From positions 1-7,820 of the forward strand of contig CAIYTJ010000520.1 in the NCBI GenBank assembly GCA_903929065.1: 7,820 nt of DNA. Reading direction: 5' to 3'. A program made the position numbers and the translations under genes. Positions 5,268 to 7,820 of this stretch are shown piece by piece (position 1 is the first letter of the stretch; each line of letters begins with the position of its first letter). Source of the DNA: an uncultured Bacteroidales bacterium (GTDB taxonomy: Bacteria; Bacteroidota; Bacteroidia; Bacteroidales; Paludibacteraceae). The notes under the pieces were generated by a model. It searched no databases, had not been told where the DNA came from, and saw nothing but the letters and a program-made list of their open reading frames with translations.

Positions 5268-5295
5268 AATCTAAAATCTAAAATCTAAAATCCAA
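5268..5295 (+). repeat. Heptamer tandem repeat in the phoR leader
   Basis: AATCTAA occurs three times in tandem and is followed by AATCCAA (5268-5295). A further partial unit runs into the phoR ATG at 5302. The array occupies the last third of the 99-base gap between the PhoB C-half and phoR. Short perfect tandem units of this kind can change copy number by slippage, which would alter the leader length. Confidence 0.7.
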
Positions 5296-5301
5296 AATTG
5301 A

Positions 5302-7029
5302 ATGACTTTAAATCGCCGACTTTTCCTGTATTTCTTCAGCATCTTTTTTCTGGTGCTGGTTGTCATTTGCTTTTTTCAGTACCAACGCGAAAAGGAATTC
5401 CGAACGGAACAACTTGACCAACAACTGGCGACCTATAATTCTACCATTAACCGGTTTATTCAGGAACGAAATCCGAATTGGGAATCGCTCGAAAGCTACG
5501 TAAAATTATTCCCAGACAGCACATTGCGTGTTACCGTTATTGATTCAATAGGCAACGTCACTTTCGATTCATTTGTGAAAAAAGGCACCAAACTTGAAAA
5601 TCATTTGGATCGTCCGGAAATTCAAATGGCAAATTTTTCTGAAAATGGAAAAGCTATCCGCCATTCTGTTTCCACAGGAAAAGATTATTATTATCTGGCA
5701 CATCGTTTTCCTCAATATTATGTCCGAAGTGCCTTACCTTATAATGTCAGTCTGATTAACACACTTCAGGCAAACACTTTTTTCCTGTATTTCATGCTTT
5801 TTGTGCTGATTGCAGCAGCCATTGCGTTGTACTATATTTCCCGTAATTTCAGCAAATCCATTAACAGGTTGCGCGTTTTCATTCAAAAAGCTGAAAAAGA
5901 AGAAATTATTGAAACCGAAATCGAGTTTCCGAAAGATGAATTGGGCGAAATAAGCAAAAACATCGTGAAGCTTTACCGGCTGCAATTACAGACAAAGGAT
6001 GACGTAAATAAAGAGCGTGAAAAATTGATAAAACACCTTCAAATTTCGCAGGAAGGATTAGGAATCTTTTCGTCTGATAAGAAAGAAATTCTGGCAAATA
6101 CGAATTTCATTCAATATACCAACATTCTTTCCGACCAGCAATGCGAAAGCTCCGATCAGATATTTTCACTGCCCGAATTTGCTGATATTACCGAATTTAT
6201 AGACAAGAGTTTACTTAACAATGAGTTGAAACGCAAAAAACTGGTTGTTGAGAAAAGCGGTCGTGTTTTTTCCATACAATGCATTGTTTTTCAGGATAAT
6301 ACTTTTGAAATATCCATAAATGACATTACCGTTCAGGAACATGAAAATGAACTGAAACGGCATTTGACCCAGAATATTTCACATGAATTAAAAACGCCTG
6401 TTAGCAGTATCTTGGGATATATGGAAAGTATTCTTGAAAATCCGGATATGGATGCCGAACGCCAGCGCTTTTTTATTGAGCGTTCCTTTCAACAGGCACA
6501 GCGGTTAAGTGCATTATTGCAAGATATTTCCACGCTCAATAAAATGGACGAAGCCAAACGGCTCTTTGAAAAAGAAGTTTGCAATATTTCAGAAGTTGTT
6601 CAGGACGTGTTGAATGATGTGCATTTGCAGATTGAACAAAAAGAATGCAATATTCAAATGAGTTTGCAATCCGAACTTCAGATTCAGGGCAATCGTTCGT
6701 TGGTTTATTCCATTTTCCGGAATTTAATGGATAACGCGTTGGCTTATGCCGGCGAAAAACTCACCATCGAAATAAATTGCTACCGTGAAGATGAACAATT
6801 TTATTATTTCTCCTTCAGCGATAATGGTGTTGGCGTTTCGGAAGAGCATTTAAACCGGCTTTTCGAACGATTTTACCGTGTTGACAGAGGCCGCAGCCGT
6901 AAAGCCGGTGGCACCGGACTTGGTTTGGCAATTGTCAAAAATGCCATTCTTTTTCATAAAGGAACAATTTCAGCCAAATCTGTTCCGGGCGGCGGACTGA
7001 GTTTTATTTTTTCGTTGAGAAAACTCTGA
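5302..7029 (+). CDS. phoR: PhoR-type phosphate-sensing sensor histidine kinase
   Basis: Membrane sensor kinase that phosphorylates PhoB when phosphate is low and, with PhoU and Pst, dephosphorylates it when phosphate is high. It has 575 residues. Membrane helices lie at about 8-26 and 159-179, enclosing an extracytoplasmic domain of about 130 residues. That domain has a Cache-like look shared with Gram-positive PhoR/WalK sensors (LRVTVIDSIGNVTFDS, then NHLDRPEIQMA). A HAMP-like linker (about 180-232), a PAS-like domain (about 245-345), the HisKA domain with H361 in ISHELKTP, and the HATPase domain follow. The HATPase boxes are N478 (NLMDNA), DNGVG 507-511, FERFYRVD 521-528 and GGTGLGL 536-542. 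All catalytic motifs are present. E. coli PhoR lacks so large an external domain. The ATG at 5302 is preceded by heptamer repeats, and the stop is 4 bases from the next gene. Confidence 0.93.
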   Translation: MTLNRRLFLYFFSIFFLVLVVICFFQYQREKEFRTEQLDQQLATYNSTINRFIQERNPNWESLESYVKLFPDSTLRVTVIDSIGNVTFDSFVKKGTKLENHLDRPEIQMANFSENGKAIRHSVSTGKDYYYLAHRFPQYYVRSALPYNVSLINTLQANTFFLYFMLFVLIAAAIALYYISRNFSKSINRLRVFIQKAEKEEIIETEIEFPKDELGEISKNIVKLYRLQLQTKDDVNKEREKLIKHLQISQEGLGIFSSDKKEILANTNFIQYTNILSDQQCESSDQIFSLPEFADITEFIDKSLLNNELKRKKLVVEKSGRVFSIQCIVFQDNTFEISINDITVQEHENELKRHLTQNISHELKTPVSSILGYMESILENPDMDAERQRFFIERSFQQAQRLSALLQDISTLNKMDEAKRLFEKEVCNISEVVQDVLNDVHLQIEQKECNIQMSLQSELQIQGNRSLVYSIFRNLMDNALAYAGEKLTIEINCYREDEQFYYFSFSDNGVGVSEEHLNRLFERFYRVDRGRSRKAGGTGLGLAIVKNAILFHKGTISAKSVPGGGLSFIFSLRKL

Positions 7030-7033
7030 CAGA

Positions 7034-7820
7034 ATGCAAATCATTCGCAATAAATGGACACCACTCTTTCTTAGCAATTTTTTGGGAGTTTTCAACGATA
7101 ATTTCCTGAAATATTGCATCATATTTATTGCCGTTTCGTGGAAACTGCCGGTATGGCTGAACCAATCGCAGTTGATTTCATTGGTATCTGCCTGTTTGGT
7201 AGTTCCGTATCTTTTCCTTTCACCACTTGGCGGTCGGTTGGCCGTTATTTATTCCAAAAAGAAGGTTTTCCGTATTTGTAAATTGCTTGAAATTCCGGTT
7301 TTGACGGTGGCTTGTGTGGCATTCTATTTTCATCTGGTCATGTTAGCGGTTTTTACCGGATTAATTATGGGTATTCTGAGCTGCCTGTATTCTCCGTCCA
7401 AATACAGCCTTATCCGTGATATTGGAGGAGCGGAAGGCGTTTCATTTGGCAGCGGAATGTTCGAAACGATGGCTTTTTTGGGAATCCTGATTGGAACTGT
7501 AACCGCATCTGTGGTTTCTGATATTTACAACGAATGGTTTGTTTTCGCATTGATTTTGACTCTTGCTTCACTTGGTTATCTGGTTACAAGATCCATTCGT
7601 GCAACCGAATTACCCGAAAATAAAGAAGAAATAAGTACCTTAAATCCGGTACTTTTTCTGTATGAGTCATTTAATTTTGCCCGTAAACATGCCAATGTCA
7701 ACAGCGCCATTCTCGGAGCTTCGGCGTTTTGGCTTATTGGCGGCATGTTACAAATGAATCTGGTAATTCATACTGTTCAATTTTATCATGCGTCTAACAC
7801 AACCACCGGAATGATAATGG
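7034..7820 (+). CDS. MFS transporter of the LplT/Aas-like group (partial, 3' end missing)
   Basis: An open frame from ATG 7034 to the window edge (262 codons, no stop). The N-terminus reads WTPLFLSNFLGVFNDNFLKY; the FLGxFNDNxxK signature is typical of lysophospholipid transporters LplT and of the transporter half of Aas-like acyltransferase fusions. Several hydrophobic helices follow, then LGGRLAVIYSKKKVFRICKL, which is the loop between helices 2 and 3 of MFS proteins, and YSPSKYSLIRDIGG and SFGSGMFETMAFLGILIGTV, which also fit the group. The likely role is flipping lysophospholipids across the inner membrane for re-acylation; a downstream acyltransferase domain could be fused but lies outside the window. 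It starts 4 bases after the phoR stop, so it is probably co-transcribed and translationally coupled with phoR. The exact substrate is not determined. Confidence 0.82.
   Translation, partial: MQIIRNKWTPLFLSNFLGVFNDNFLKYCIIFIAVSWKLPVWLNQSQLISLVSACLVVPYLFLSPLGGRLAVIYSKKKVFRICKLLEIPVLTVACVAFYFHLVMLAVFTGLIMGILSCLYSPSKYSLIRDIGGAEGVSFGSGMFETMAFLGILIGTVTASVVSDIYNEWFVFALILTLASLGYLVTRSIRATELPENKEEISTLNPVLFLYESFNFARKHANVNSAILGASAFWLIGGMLQMNLVIHTVQFYHASNTTTGMIM

Noticed and set aside
4477..5295. Heptamer arrays as a CRISPR or integration-site remnant
   Set aside because: Units are 7 bases long without spacers, and no cas, integrase or transposase genes or target duplications are visible.

Overview
The window comes from a member of the phylum Bacteroidota, probably class Bacteroidia. 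The evidence is the AT-rich leaders with little Shine-Dalgarno sequence, promoter cores of the Bacteroidota TAnnTTTG type, and proteins that read like Bacteroidota Pst/Pho proteins. It holds a nearly complete phosphate uptake and phosphate-sensing locus.

Layout: (1) 1-44, minus strand, the first 14 codons of an exported protein whose gene leaves the window. (2) 45-342, a divergent regulatory region with one Pho-box promoter facing each way. (3) 343-4283, a plus-strand unit pstC, pstA, pstB, a 54-residue membrane protein and phoU, closed by a strong intrinsic terminator at 4334-4370. (4) 4406-7820, a second plus-strand unit with its own Pho-box promoter: a PhoB-type response regulator, the PhoR-type sensor kinase, and, 4 bases after phoR, an MFS transporter resembling the lysophospholipid transporter (LplT/Aas) group that runs off the end.

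How it works (family knowledge plus inference): PstC and PstA form the inner-membrane channel and PstB powers it. PhoU links transporter state to PhoR. PhoR phosphorylates PhoB, and PhoB binds 11-bp direct repeats upstream of its target genes. No pstS lies in the pst unit; the divergent exported gene is a candidate for it or for another Pho-regulated envelope protein.

The most notable points are these. The PhoB reading frame is cut by one in-frame TAG exactly in the linker between receiver and DNA-binding domain, and both halves are otherwise intact. Three Pho-box promoters (one minus, two plus) share the same geometry: the proximal TTGTAAC-type repeat begins exactly 43 bases upstream of the TTTG of the promoter core. 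Five internal leaders carry 7- or 8-bp tandem repeats just before the start codon. PstC has a PstS-like segment inserted in its first periplasmic loop. An undescribed small membrane protein sits between pstB and phoU.
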